Positions 47,656-57,481 of a stretch of 64,000 nt of DNA are shown here, piece after piece; positions within the stretch are counted from its first letter, which is position 1; each line of letters opens with the position of its first letter. The translations under genes and the position numbers were made by a program. This DNA comes from Nostoc sp. JL33 (GTDB lineage Bacteria; Cyanobacteriota; Cyanobacteriia; Cyanobacteriales; Nostocaceae), in the NCBI RefSeq assembly GCF_017114985.1, contig NZ_JABXKP010000049.1, positions 1-64,000 of the forward strand, written 5' to 3'. The notes beneath the pieces are model-generated. The model worked only from the letters and a program-made list of their open reading frames with translations, did not search any database and had not been told where the DNA came from.

Positions 47656-48264
47656 GTGCAAATCAATCGCCTGACTCAACAAATTCAGTTCATCATTGAG
47701 ATTGATCGATTGAAGCAAGTGATGCGCCAAACCCTACTCACTGATGGGTCACGCCGGGAAAATAGTGCGGAACACTCTTGGCATTTAGCAGTGATGGCGA
47801 TCGCATTAGCAGAATATGCCCCAGAGGGTGTTGATATATTCCATGCGATCAAAATGCTGCTAATTCACGATTTGGTAGAAATTGATGCAGGTGACACCTT
47901 CTGTTACGATGTGCAGGGTAATGAGAGTAAGGCAGAACGAGAAGCACAAGCAGCGTTGCGCTTATTCGGCCTTTTGCCAGCAGATCAAGGTAGGGAGTTG
48001 CGTTTACTTTGGGATGAGTTTGAAGCAGGAGAAACACCCACCGCCAAGTTTGCCGTAGCCCTAGACCGTATACAACCTTTGTTGCAAAATCAGCAAAATG
48101 GGGGTGGAACTTTGCATATTCATAGCATTAGACGTGACCAGGTGATGAAACGATTAGCACCTGTAGAAACGGGTGCGCCGGAACTTTGGCCGTTTGTTTT
48201 GCAAGTAATTGATGGTTTTGTCGCCGCAGGATATTTGAAAGATGATACTGCCCTAATTACTTAA
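47656..48264 (+). CDS. HD-domain hydrolase, YfbR-like
   Basis: The 202-residue protein has the metal-binding set of an HD phosphohydrolase: H in AEHSWHLAV, HD in LLIHDLVEIDAGD, and a D in VALDRIQPLL. The closest group is the 5'-deoxynucleotidase YfbR/HDDC2 type, which removes phosphate from nucleoside monophosphates. The start is GTG at 47656; a GGTGC context gives only a weak ribosome-binding site. It is likely a single-gene transcript downstream of sRNA copy 3. Confidence 0.85.
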   Translation: MQINRLTQQIQFIIEIDRLKQVMRQTLLTDGSRRENSAEHSWHLAVMAIALAEYAPEGVDIFHAIKMLLIHDLVEIDAGDTFCYDVQGNESKAEREAQAALRLFGLLPADQGRELRLLWDEFEAGETPTAKFAVALDRIQPLLQNQQNGGGTLHIHSIRRDQVMKRLAPVETGAPELWPFVLQVIDGFVAAGYLKDDTALIT

Positions 48265-48301
48265 GATTTTCGCGCTGAAATTCTGTTCTATTTCTATCCC
48301 A

Positions 48302-49054
48302 TCAAATGGACTGAGAACCAGCCTCCGAAATCGGTTTCGTCAAAATTTCCTTCCACTCAGATGAGGAGAGGGGTTTTACCTCTATCTGGATATCAAAACA
48401 ATTACTAGCTGCGACAACCAAAGCTGCAATAATCTTTTCAATACTCAGGTTTTGGGGTAGTTGTACATTCGTAAAAGATTCTGCACCAAATACTTGCTTG
48501 AACAGTTCAGCATCGGGTTGCAAACGGATTGAACCATGTTGCAAAATTACCCCACCACGTCGCAGTTGAGCGCTACCAATGAGTTTGGCACCATCTGGCA
48601 AAACTAAATCTGCACTAGTTGCTGTGCCAAAACAGTTAGGGTTGTGGATGTAACCTCGCCCAGCCGTACCGTAATCTAATTCTACGCCAAGCGATCGCCA
48701 CCCTTGAATCAAAAACTCACAAATTTTTTCGTACACCTGGAGGCGACTACCCGTCAGCCCAGATGTGATTACAGCGTAAGTTAAATCACCTTGGTGTAGC
48801 ACCGCCCGTCCACCGCTAGGACGCCGCACTAAATCCAGTTTTTGCCCAAGCCAAGTTAAATGTTGCCAATATTCAGGGTATTGGCGTTGATGATAGCCGA
48901 GAGAAATGGCAGGTGGCGACCAGGTATAAAACCGCAGAGTTGGCGGATGCTTTCCAGACTGGTGCTGTTCTAGTAACCAGTGGTCAATCGCCATCTGCAC
49001 ATTGCCGTCTGCTTCTAGCAAAGGAATTAGTCGCCAAACCTGATTGCTATGCAT
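48302..49054 (-). CDS. lipoate-protein ligase A family protein
   Basis: A BPL/LplA/LipB-fold protein of 250 residues. The conserved block RRPSGGRAVLHQGDLTYAV binds the acyl-adenylate, and a lysine in GAKLIGSAQLRRGGVILQHGSI fits the catalytic lysine of the LplA/LipM group. It would attach lipoate or octanoate to E2 and GcvH proteins. The frame opens at 49066, but the ATG at 49054 (MHSNQVWRLIP) is the usual start. Convergent with the HD gene. Confidence 0.88.
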   Translation of the reverse strand: MHSNQVWRLIPLLEADGNVQMAIDHWLLEQHQSGKHPPTLRFYTWSPPAISLGYHQRQYPEYWQHLTWLGQKLDLVRRPSGGRAVLHQGDLTYAVITSGLTGSRLQVYEKICEFLIQGWRSLGVELDYGTAGRGYIHNPNCFGTATSADLVLPDGAKLIGSAQLRRGGVILQHGSIRLQPDAELFKQVFGAESFTNVQLPQNLSIEKIIAALVVAASNCFDIQIEVKPLSSSEWKEILTKPISEAGSQSI

Positions 49055-49081
49055 CCGATGCAGCAAAAGCCGAATCTAAAA

Positions 49082-49199
49082 TCGTTCGACTGAGCGTAGC
49101 CGTTCGCGTAGCGTTCCGCAGGAAAGTCCAAAATTCAAAATCGTTCGACTGAGCGTAGCCGTTCGCGTAGCGTTCCGCAGGAAAGTCCAAAATCCAAAA
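49082..49199. repeat. tandem 59 bp repeat, two copies
   Basis: The unit starting TCGTTCGACTGAGCGTAGCC occurs at 49082 and again at 49141 with essentially no differences. Each carries the GTAGCGTTCCGCAGGAAAG motif common in Nostoc genomes. It separates the ligase-family gene from the YbjN gene upstream. Confidence 0.9.
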
Positions 49200-49203
49200 T
49201 TCC

Positions 49204-49683
49204 TTAAGTCGCACCAAATTCAGTTTGTAAAGCTTCATCGTTATTATCAGCGATCGTTGCCACAACGGTAATCAGCCGAGACACTTCGCCAGGAGATAAC
49301 TCCGCTAAGGTGCGTGTTGATATCACAACCACGCGGTTTTCAATAATACCAAAACGCGCTTCAAAAGTACTGGAGCAGTTCAACTCCAACAGATAACGCA
49401 TCAGCTTAGGTTCATCTTTGGCAGGTAAATTTAGCACCGCAGACCAAACCGTTATAGTGTTTTCATCGCTTGTCCCGTTGAGTTGGACAAATACTTGCAC
49501 ACTTCCGTACTTAAATTTCCAGAGATAACCATTCTCTGGAGTGTGGCTAACCATCGCACTGTCATCTTGTTCCAGAGAGTCGATGACATTTTCAATTACC
49601 TCCACATGGTTGATGCTTGCCCTCTCGGCGATTAGCTCATTAATGGATTCGTTACTAGTTAGGGTTTCTTGGGGGCTTGTCAT
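49204..49683 (-). CDS. YbjN domain protein
   Basis: 159 residues with the YbjN pattern: a first helix IENVIDSLEQDD, the strands YLWKFKYGSVQVFVQL and NTITVWSAVLNLP, the helix MRYLLELNCSSTFEARFGI and the strand NRVVVISTRTLAELS. The fold resembles secretion chaperones; the function in cyanobacteria is unknown. No signal peptide. ATG at 49683 is the first in the frame. Confidence 0.85.
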   Translation of the reverse strand: MTSPQETLTSNESINELIAERASINHVEVIENVIDSLEQDDSAMVSHTPENGYLWKFKYGSVQVFVQLNGTSDENTITVWSAVLNLPAKDEPKLMRYLLELNCSSTFEARFGIIENRVVVISTRTLAELSPGEVSRLITVVATIADNNDEALQTEFGAT

Positions 49684-49806
49684 ACAGATTTTTTCTCAAC
49701 ATACTGACTGTTTGATCTACACATACTTTATAACTTCTGGAGGCAGTTAGTTTAAGCTTACTTTTGCGGCTACTTCCCAAATGCCCATATAGCCGTAGGA
49801 ATTTTT

Positions 49807-50757
49807 TCACCTGGGAACTGGTACTTGATTAATTACCGACGCAATTACCGCATCCATTTGTAAACCATCCAGCATCGCTTCTGGTTTCAAAATGAGACGA
49901 TGACGTAGCAGTGGCGATGCAACTGCTTTAACATGATCTGGTGTTACAAAATCCCTTCCACCTAACCACGCTAGGGCTTGAGATGTCTGCAACCAAGCAC
50001 CGGCGGCGCGAGGCGATGCACCCAAAGTTAAATCGGGATATTGACGCGATGTTCTCACCAACGCCAACAAATAATCAACGATCGCTTCTGATACTTTAAC
50101 TTCTTTGACTGCTTGTCGTGCTTGCAAAATGTCCGCTACTGTTGCGATTGGTTTCAAACGGCTAATATCTAAACGCCGTGCTGCAAAACCCGCCTGACGA
50201 TTGAGCAACATTTGCTTTTCGGCAGCTTGATCGGGGTAATCTACCACCAGCTTAAATAAAAATCTGTCTAACTGTGCTTCTGGTAAGGGATAAGTCCCCT
50301 CAAATTCCAGAGGATTTTGGGTTGCAATTACCCAAAATAAATCTGGTAATGGCAAACTTTCACCATCTAGCGTTACCTGCATCTCTTCCATCGCTTCTAG
50401 TAGCGCCGCTTGTGTCTTGGGAGGAGTACGGTTGATTTCGTCTGCTAGCAGCACTTCGGTAAATATTGGCCCTTTTTTCAAAGTGAAATTGCGGCTATTC
50501 AAGTCAAAAATATTTGTACCAGTAATATCTGAAGGTAAAACATCTGGTGTTAGTTGAATCCGGCGAAACTCCCCTTGGATTAACTGCGCCAACACTTTTA
50601 CTAGTAGGGTTTTACCAGTTCCCGGTACTCCTTCCAAAATTACGTGTCCACCCGCTAGCAGCGCTACTAAGACTTGTTGTATTAGGCTAGATTGTCCGAC
50701 AACTACTTGATTAAGACCTTGAGCAAGGCGAATTAAGATAGGATGGGTTTCGCTCAT
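49807..50757 (-). CDS. MoxR-family AAA+ ATPase
   Basis: The 316-residue ATPase shows Walker A EGVPGTGKTLL, Walker B LLADEINR with PPKTQAALLEAMEE, and sensor-1 NPLEFEGTYPLPEAQLDRF. MoxR proteins act as chaperones in assembling membrane or metal-containing complexes, usually together with DUF58 and DUF4350 proteins. The DUF4350 gene lies 214 bp upstream on the same strand; no DUF58 gene is present. Confidence 0.93.
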   Translation of the reverse strand: MSETHPILIRLAQGLNQVVVGQSSLIQQVLVALLAGGHVILEGVPGTGKTLLVKVLAQLIQGEFRRIQLTPDVLPSDITGTNIFDLNSRNFTLKKGPIFTEVLLADEINRTPPKTQAALLEAMEEMQVTLDGESLPLPDLFWVIATQNPLEFEGTYPLPEAQLDRFLFKLVVDYPDQAAEKQMLLNRQAGFAARRLDISRLKPIATVADILQARQAVKEVKVSEAIVDYLLALVRTSRQYPDLTLGASPRAAGAWLQTSQALAWLGGRDFVTPDHVKAVASPLLRHRLILKPEAMLDGLQMDAVIASVINQVPVPR

Positions 50758-50971
50758 ATTTTTTTATTGATAAGGGATTTCCAAATAAACGTAGACGCGG
50801 AGCGGCTTGCCGCAGGCTACCACAGAGACGCAGAGAACACAGAGAGAGGAGAAATAGAGAGGATTTTTGCGTCGGTTTTGGGATATTTTTTTTATTTAGA
50901 AGTCCTTAAATAACCAACGCACAAATATTATGCATAATTCCAAAAATTAATTTTGAATTATGAATTATGAA

Positions 50972-52066
50972 TTATGAATTATGAATTTCCCTAATGTTTC
51001 TCCATTTCCCCAACCAGCTTAACAGTTCTCGTTCACTGATGGGTTGTTTGCGAGATTGTAGCTTTAAAACTGCATCTAGTTCTGCTGCACTTGCGCCTGT
51101 TTTTTCTATCCAAAAATTGATCAAGGCTTCACGTTCTAAAAGTATTTGCCCTAATCCCAAGGCTTTTTGGAGTTGTAGTTGTTCTTGTTTACCCACCATC
51201 TCAACAACAAAGTCGGCGGTATCAGCTTTCTGCAACACTCCCGCTAAAGCTTGGATGTATGCCTCGCTATTATCTACAACTGCTGTATTTAAAGCTACTG
51301 GCTTGCCAAAACGGCGATTCTGCGCCCAAATTAGCAGCAATAGCAGGATACCTACTTGCAGTAATATTGGAAATAAAGGAGTTTTAGCAAAAAAACTAGA
51401 TAAATCTCCTTCGCTTTCTTTCTTCCTGACATCGGCATCTTTATAGCCGTGGATGTATTCATCGACAAATACTGTGTTACCTTTTTCAGTTACTAAACTG
51501 GCTAGATACTTGAAATTACTTAAATAATCTTGGTAGGCGTTGGCGGCTAAATAAGGAGTTGTAGAAAAAATCACCTTTCCTTTTTTGTAATTTTCTTCCC
51601 AGACAACAGCACCAAAGCGATCGCCTAAATCAACTTGCTTTTGGTTAGCTTTTTTATATCGTCTACGTGTATCAATTTTAATATCACCTTGGGGAGATTT
51701 TTGCATGGTGCTAAACTCCGCTTCTGTAACCCGCGCCCCCGCACCCAAAATTACCAAAGTATTTCCTTTTTCTACCCATTCACGCTCTTGACTATCCAGC
51801 GTCGTCTGCCTTGGATATCCGCTTACCTGTAGCAAGGTAACAGGGTTGTTATCTGGCTGAATGTCACTAAAAGGCTTTTGCCAGCGTTTGATAGAAATTC
51901 CCTGCTGTTGCATAAAAGCATACCAAGCACCATAGCCATCGGAGGCGCGATTATAGGTAGAGCCAGTGTTAATTTTAGTATTATTGGGAGCCGCAAACAA
52001 ACTCAGTAAAACGATCGCACCTAGTGCGATCGCTCCTATCCAAGCAAGGCGATTTGAACGTTTCAT
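50972..52066 (-). CDS. DUF4350 membrane protein
   Basis: The 364-residue protein has an N-terminal membrane helix (LAWIGAIALGAIVLLSLFA), a globular part with SDGYGAWYAFMQQQGISIKRW and VTLLQVSGYPRQTTLDSQEREWVEKGNTLVILG (key words YGA, LVILGAG), a second membrane helix at about 230-247 and a helical tail. This is the DUF4350 layout, typically in MoxR operons, where it may form a membrane complex with the ATPase. ATG at 52066. Confidence 0.88.
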   Translation of the reverse strand: MKRSNRLAWIGAIALGAIVLLSLFAAPNNTKINTGSTYNRASDGYGAWYAFMQQQGISIKRWQKPFSDIQPDNNPVTLLQVSGYPRQTTLDSQEREWVEKGNTLVILGAGARVTEAEFSTMQKSPQGDIKIDTRRRYKKANQKQVDLGDRFGAVVWEENYKKGKVIFSTTPYLAANAYQDYLSNFKYLASLVTEKGNTVFVDEYIHGYKDADVRKKESEGDLSSFFAKTPLFPILLQVGILLLLLIWAQNRRFGKPVALNTAVVDNSEAYIQALAGVLQKADTADFVVEMVGKQEQLQLQKALGLGQILLEREALINFWIEKTGASAAELDAVLKLQSRKQPISERELLSWLGKWRNIREIHNS

Positions 52067-52215
52067 TGCGTTTGAGTATCACTATAATCACTTTGTTTCA
52101 GTATCACTAGCGTTAATACTTACTTATTTTTCAGGTAAAGTCAAAAATATAATTAATCTTATTTCAGTTTCCCAGCACTACGCGCTCTCTATATATGACT
52201 GCGAACTATGAGATA

Positions 52216-52608
52216 TTACGGTATTCCCAAGAAAGCTTTCAGAGCAGTTTTATACCTCTTCTTCAACCGCTTGGAGACTAAACCACCTTGCTGAATCTGT
52301 GTAATAACAGCCATCGAACAAGTCCCTTTCGGAATAGGGCTACCAATGGTAATCAAACCAGCTAGTTGAGTAGCATCCATCTCACGAGCAAACTGATAAG
52401 CTATTACCGACTCATGGACTATAAAGCTTGGTGTACCTGAACCTGGTAGGAGAACACAGGAAGTTTCAGAATTGGGTCTGCGGGTAGTGACATTGACGAA
52501 TAGATAGTTGCTTTCAGAAGTTTGTGCAATTGCGATGTAGAGGTGTTCATTGTTGGGAGGCGTATCCAGCAAAAACGCATCTCCCAAATTAATGGTGATG
52601 CTAACCAT
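52216..52608 (-). CDS. candidate toxin partner of the Panacea protein
   Basis: 130 residues with a beta-rich start (ITINLGDAFLLDTPPNNEHLYIAIAQ, then YLFVNVTTRR) that recalls the barrel of MazF/PemK-like and related RNase toxins, but I cannot assign a family. It overlaps the 3' end of the Panacea gene by eight bases, so the two are translated from one transcript. By the usual organisation of Panacea systems this would be the toxin; that is inferred from context, not from motifs. Confidence 0.6.
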   Translation of the reverse strand: MVSITINLGDAFLLDTPPNNEHLYIAIAQTSESNYLFVNVTTRRPNSETSCVLLPGSGTPSFIVHESVIAYQFAREMDATQLAGLITIGSPIPKGTCSMAVITQIQQGGLVSKRLKKRYKTALKAFLGIP

Positions 52609-53164
52609 TCAAAACCCCATCTAGATATGCTTCTCGAATAGCTTCTTGCTGAATTTCCTCGATTTCCTCGTCACTCTTGCCCACATTTTTGAGGATATCC
52701 TCTACCGAAATCGGAATGGCAGAGCCATGAGGGTTTTTCCACTCTGGAAGGTCATGAGTCCACTCAGCAACTTCAAAAGGGTCAAGATGCCCAAAAGTTT
52801 CATAAACCTGCTGAATGATTTCCTCTTCCTCTTCACAAAGGTCTTCGTCTCCTGGATCATGCAATAAGGAAACATGATTTTCATCACGAGGAGAAATGAA
52901 TTTAGACCAGAGAGGTAAGGCATCATCAACCGGCTTCCCCTTGATTAAGTCATAAACGCCGCTAAGTACAGGGCCGTAATCCATCGACACATAATGATCA
53001 CCAGTAATCGGTTGTTCCATGCGTTTCAATGCAACACGGTCAGCTATGTAAAGCATCTTAAGTAAGCTTAAATACTTCATAGGCTTACCATGCAGCTTTA
53101 AGAGTACTGCTGCGGCTTCAACGGCTTTCTCAGGATGAAACCGAAACTGGATTAGCATAAGCAT
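52601..53164 (-). CDS. Panacea-domain (SocA-like) antitoxin candidate
   Basis: 187 residues with the DUF4065/Panacea pattern: LLKLHGKPMKYLSLLKMLYIADRVAL, the conserved YGPVLSGVYDLI segment and a C-terminal ELTHDLPEWKNP-like helix (here EWTHDLPEWK). Panacea proteins neutralise diverse toxins encoded next to them. The C-terminal extension is highly acidic. First gene of the pair; ATG at 53164, with an in-frame second methionine two codons on. Confidence 0.82.
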   Translation of the reverse strand: MLMLIQFRFHPEKAVEAAAVLLKLHGKPMKYLSLLKMLYIADRVALKRMEQPITGDHYVSMDYGPVLSGVYDLIKGKPVDDALPLWSKFISPRDENHVSLLHDPGDEDLCEEEEEIIQQVYETFGHLDPFEVAEWTHDLPEWKNPHGSAIPISVEDILKNVGKSDEEIEEIQQEAIREAYLDGVLNG

Positions 53165-53316
53165 TCTGAAGCGATCGCTTCACACTAGTACAATTTTATT
53201 GTAAACCCTGGCGATCGCTGACACATTACCAAGGGCAGAGCAAATGATCATTCTCGGTAATAAACAAGATTAAACTCGTTGTCATTTCCATGCTGAACAT
53301 GAAAACAACAACGAGA

Positions 53317-53353
53317 ATAAAAACCTACCTAACCCCTTTTTGCAGGCAGGTTT
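53317..53353 (-). terminator. intrinsic terminator after the SNF2 gene
   Basis: On the minus strand AACCTGCCT pairs with AGGTAGGTT (one G-T pair) and is followed by TTTTATT. It lies 37 bp past the SNF2 stop. A second larger inverted repeat (CTCGTTGT...ACAACGAG) is at about 53276-53317. Confidence 0.75.
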
Positions 53354-53389
53354 AACGAGGATATTATGGCTATTTAACCGCACATAATA

Positions 53390-56300
53390 TCACTCAAATT
53401 GCACAAGCGATCGCCCCGATACAATAATGAAACCGACAGAATCAAGCCTCAGAAGGGGCTGGCGAATTCCCTCTAGAATGGCTGCATTTAAAGCAGTTTC
53501 TATCTTCAATTCTTCAGCTAGTGCATTATCCCAACTTTGCTGGTTTAGACGTAGGCGTAATTGTTCTACTCTATTGTCTAATTTCTTTTCGGCAACAGTA
53601 GCGCAACTTTGGCATAACTCAATAAAATCGGGACGATTTGAGAGTAATTCCGAAGAAGTGTTACGCACTTGATAACAAAAATTTTGCCATTTACTAGAGT
53701 CAACAAAATCGTCAATAATTCCTAAGCGCTCTTTTGCCAGATTGTAATCTCTTCCTTGATTATTGTTTTTATCTTTATATGAACGTTGCAAAATACTTAA
53801 GATTGCTTTATCCTCAACAACACGTATTTGCTCGTTGCGACCATCAACATAGATAGTTTCTATAATTGGCGGAAATAGAGCATCAACACGTCGCTGCAAG
53901 ATTTTGAATTGAGAATTATCTAGTTTGTAATCGGTTAAAACTTGTTTGACATTTTTTAAATTTGTTTCGACTACATAATTACATTGGAAACCGAACCACT
54001 CCTTCCCTTCTTTCGCATCCCAAGATGCATCAGTGCGCCACATCGCAAAGGCTTCACCTCGGTCATCCCAGTTTATATAGTTTAAGAGTGCTTCTACAAA
54101 TCCTTCCCCAATCCGAAAAAGTTTAACACCAGAATTCTGATTTGCTACCCGGCGATTATAAGTACCAAATTGGTCTAAAGAACTATCAGCAAAACGGTTT
54201 TTTAACTCATTTATGGGAACCAATGTCCGCGTTGTCGGTTGATAACGTCGCATCTCTGATGAATCTGGATTATTTTGTCCCCTGAATCCCAGCGCGTCAC
54301 AAATCCAGCCTTCAATTGCTCGTTTAATTTCTAGATGACGAGCATCGTAATTATCTAAATCTTGAAAATATTCGGTGGCAATTTCATCGTTAGCATCAAT
54401 TTCATCTAGAGTATTTTGTTCGCTAATTTTCACTATTTCCGTTTCAATTTGCGACTGAATTGGCTCAATCATCTCTAATAATCCAGCCGCACTTGATTCA
54501 AACAAAACTGTTTCTAATTCGGCAAGTTTCTCATCCACATAAAACTGGAGACTGGCAATTGATTGTTGGAAAATACCAAACCCATCTTTCAATACTTTAT
54601 ACCAAGCATTGTGAGGGCTATCTTCCAAGTAGGGGCCAATTAAGGCACTAGATTGGATGCCAATTTTGCTGCCAATGCGGTCAAGTCTGCCAATTCTCTG
54701 TTCTAATTGATTAGGCGACCAAGGAAGGTCAAAATGAATTAACCAATCGGCAAACTGGAGGTTACGCCCTTCTTCTCCAGAGCGATCGCATACTAGAATA
54801 AAGCAGTTTGGGTTATTCTTGAACCTATTTAAGCCTTCCTCAACTTTGTCTGGTGATTCTCCAAATTGATGGCTAGCTACTGTCTCTGTACCAAAGATAT
54901 TAGACAAATACCGGACAACTTCTGCACAAGTTTGCACAAAACTGGTAAATACAATAAATTTGGGCAGAATATCACCAGAAATTGGTCTCTTGATTCTCTG
55001 CTGTATTCTCGTAATGAATTCGTTTTGATTCTTGCGGACGTTTGCGGGAATTTTGAAGTATATACCTAGCTGATTCAGCAGCACTGTTTTCAAATTTTCC
55101 GTCCGTTCACCGTCCTCTTGAGGTTGACGAATAATTTTTAGTAAGGATTGCAGAATCTCTTCTTCGCCTGAGAATTTGGGGGTTGTAGTTAATAGGCGAA
55201 TATCATCTTCTTTAAACTCCTGGATGAGCTTAGTATTAGGTTTACCACTTAAACGTGCGGCAATTACCTGCTCTAAAATGCCTAACCAAGTACCAGAAGC
55301 TAGAAATAACAGCAGAAAGATTCGCTGATATTGTTTTTCACCAGGAGCGACACTACGCCATTGATTGAGGAGTTCGTGGATATCAGGCGATCGCTCGTCT
55401 AAATCATACTCTTCTTTCGGCGTAAAATTACGGTCAAATATCACATCTTCCACAGCAGCGCGACGGTTGCGAAGCATTCGGCGGTGTAGTCGATAGATAT
55501 CGCTGACGTGGACGCGAATCGCTTGGACGATTTGCTCTTGCTCAGTAGAATTTGCTTGTAAACAATTTTCTAAATCATCCGCCAGCTTCAGTAAATACTT
55601 ATCCTCAGCAAAGAGGTTTCGCAATTGCTGCAAGTTACTTTTGAGAACAAGAGGTTCTGCACCTTCTTTAAAAGAAAGTAAAAGTTTACCAATTTGCTGA
55701 CGGCTTTCAACTTTGGCGCGAAAACCTGCTAAATCATCAAGTTTATAGGTTGTCGGGTCGAGCAAGTGCAACATTGCCAGAAAATCCTGCTCATGATTGA
55801 GAACAGGAGTGGCAGATAATAAAAGTAAGCGATCGCTTTTATGAGCAATATTTTTGCAAGTCTCAAAACGCTGGCGCACTGCTGCATCCTTAGAGGTTGC
55901 CATTGCTGCAATGTGATGGGCTTCATCTAAAATTAAGCAGCCTATCCTCGCTTTCAGGTTAATTTTATGAATATCTTCAACCGCCAGCACCGCTACCCGT
56001 TTGGGAAAATGGGAGATGTAAAACTTGTTTTCTAACTCAGTTTGCCATTGTTTGAGCAAATATTGCGGAACTATGATCACCGCACCTTTTTTCGGTTCAT
56101 CGAGAAGAAATTGACGCAGAATCGTACCCGCTTCGATGGTTTTTCCAAGTCCCACCTCGTCTGCTAGCAAGTAGCGTTGAATTGGATCTTCCAGTACCCG
56201 CCGCACTACTTCAACTTGGTGAGGATAAAGATTAATATTTGCTGAAATCAGTCCCGTCATCCCGCGACTGACAGCGCGTTGCTGAATCAAGGATTTCACG

Positions 56301-56701
56301 AAAGCCAGCCTTTTGTCGTGGAAGTAAGGCGTTTCGTGACCCTTCATCGCCAGAGTTTCGATGGGGTTTGTGTTGGGTAAATTGCAACGAACGTAAATGT
56401 CTTCTTCAGTAGCGATCGCAGTTTTCTTATCTGGCAAATCAATTTGATACATTTCTGTATCTTCATCCCAGATGAAAATTCTGCCAACTATCCATTTATC
56501 CTGGGTTTGGGACTTGATATAGCATCGAGCTTGTGGTTCAAGCCTGACTTGAGAGAGCGAATTTAAAGGTAAAGTTTTTTGCAGACGTTGGCCTATGGAG
56601 CAGAAATACTCAACGTTCGCATTAGTATCAGATATTTCCGTAACTTTTCCTATACCCAAATAGTTATTCTGGGACTGTACTAATAAACCGAGCTTAATCA
56701 T
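53390..56701 (-). CDS. SNF2-family helicase, RapA/DpdE-like
   Basis: The 1,103-residue protein starts with a small beta-domain (about 1-110) and then a SNF2 motor: LLADEVGLGKTIEAGTIL (motif I), LILDEAHH (II), LLLLSATPVLN (III), FIVFTSFVQTC (IV) and CDRSGEEGRNLQFADWLIHFDLPWSPNQLEQRIGRLDRIG (key motif QRIGRLDRIG, VI). The long C-terminal half (650-1100) is novel to me. The size and layout resemble bacterial SNF2 helicases of defence islands such as DpdE of the 7-deazaguanine modification system, but no dpdA, dpdB or other partner is visible, so the name is not applied. It is transcribed as a single gene, terminated before the Panacea pair. Confidence 0.8.
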   Translation of the reverse strand: MIKLGLLVQSQNNYLGIGKVTEISDTNANVEYFCSIGQRLQKTLPLNSLSQVRLEPQARCYIKSQTQDKWIVGRIFIWDEDTEMYQIDLPDKKTAIATEEDIYVRCNLPNTNPIETLAMKGHETPYFHDKRLAFVKSLIQQRAVSRGMTGLISANINLYPHQVEVVRRVLEDPIQRYLLADEVGLGKTIEAGTILRQFLLDEPKKGAVIIVPQYLLKQWQTELENKFYISHFPKRVAVLAVEDIHKINLKARIGCLILDEAHHIAAMATSKDAAVRQRFETCKNIAHKSDRLLLLSATPVLNHEQDFLAMLHLLDPTTYKLDDLAGFRAKVESRQQIGKLLLSFKEGAEPLVLKSNLQQLRNLFAEDKYLLKLADDLENCLQANSTEQEQIVQAIRVHVSDIYRLHRRMLRNRRAAVEDVIFDRNFTPKEEYDLDERSPDIHELLNQWRSVAPGEKQYQRIFLLLFLASGTWLGILEQVIAARLSGKPNTKLIQEFKEDDIRLLTTTPKFSGEEEILQSLLKIIRQPQEDGERTENLKTVLLNQLGIYFKIPANVRKNQNEFITRIQQRIKRPISGDILPKFIVFTSFVQTCAEVVRYLSNIFGTETVASHQFGESPDKVEEGLNRFKNNPNCFILVCDRSGEEGRNLQFADWLIHFDLPWSPNQLEQRIGRLDRIGSKIGIQSSALIGPYLEDSPHNAWYKVLKDGFGIFQQSIASLQFYVDEKLAELETVLFESSAAGLLEMIEPIQSQIETEIVKISEQNTLDEIDANDEIATEYFQDLDNYDARHLEIKRAIEGWICDALGFRGQNNPDSSEMRRYQPTTRTLVPINELKNRFADSSLDQFGTYNRRVANQNSGVKLFRIGEGFVEALLNYINWDDRGEAFAMWRTDASWDAKEGKEWFGFQCNYVVETNLKNVKQVLTDYKLDNSQFKILQRRVDALFPPIIETIYVDGRNEQIRVVEDKAILSILQRSYKDKNNNQGRDYNLAKERLGIIDDFVDSSKWQNFCYQVRNTSSELLSNRPDFIELCQSCATVAEKKLDNRVEQLRLRLNQQSWDNALAEELKIETALNAAILEGIRQPLLRLDSVGFIIVSGRSLVQFE

Positions 56702-57360
56702 AGAACCAGTCCCCTGAACACACTAAAAGAACCTTCCAGACTAGTTTCTTCACCTATATCTGGCAGTTTTGTCGATCAATATTATAGATAATAAATTGGT
56801 ATTACAGTTTTTGTTATGGCGATGTCTACGATGGGCGTAGCTGCGGCTCCACCACAGCCAATTAGTAAAATCAGCCCAAAGGTTGATTTTCGTTCTAAAA
56901 GTTTACCTCAGCAAGCTACACCTCCTACTCATCATTTTCTCAAGAGTCTTTGGCTGGGAACGCTCCTCATTGAGGCTCCGCCTCCCTTACTCGCAGCAGC
57001 CCAATAAGCAGCATTTCCAGCCTCTGACTGGAAACGTTATATCTTGCACCTGCCTATCCCGCCTGAGAATAAATTCTCTTTTCTTATAGCCCAAGTCCAC
57101 TAAGCGTGGACTACAACCCTTACTTAGTCTTCAATAGACAGACTTTAGCTATAAGCCTGGTGAATTCATTTTGAGGCGGCCGTGGGGACTGGTGCAAGTT
57201 CTGAGAAACGAAGTTTTAAAGGAGTTTTAGCTTAAGTTGACACCCATGAGCAATGTTCTCTACAACACATGAGATTCAATTAAATAAAAACTCCTCTAAA
57301 TTCACATTCGTTAGTAAAGTTTTGCGTAAGGGACTTCCAACAAATAAATTACCCAATATT

Positions 57361-57418
57361 GTGGGGTGGGCCGAAAAGCCCGCCCGTATAGAAAGGCGGG
57401 CTTTTCGGCCCACCCCAC
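57361..57418. repeat. perfect 24 bp-stem hairpin element
   Basis: Arms of 24 bases (GTGGGGTGGGCCGAAAAGCC... and the exact complement) flank a loop of about ten. A half copy is at 15336-15363. It may be a stabilised dispersed palindrome rather than a terminator, as no gene ends nearby. Confidence 0.85.
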
Positions 57419-57481
57419 AAGAAGTAGTTGAGTATTTTTTTATTTGGAAGTGCCTAAAAGCGTAGCATTTTTAAATGCACA

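Noticed and set aside
53390-56701. Naming the SNF2 helicase dpdE
   Set aside because: None of the other dpd genes, in particular the transglycosylase dpdA, is in the window.
56816-57089. Two overlapping short frames on the plus strand
   Set aside because: Built of dispersed palindromic repeats, with proline- and leucine-rich translation unlike a gene.
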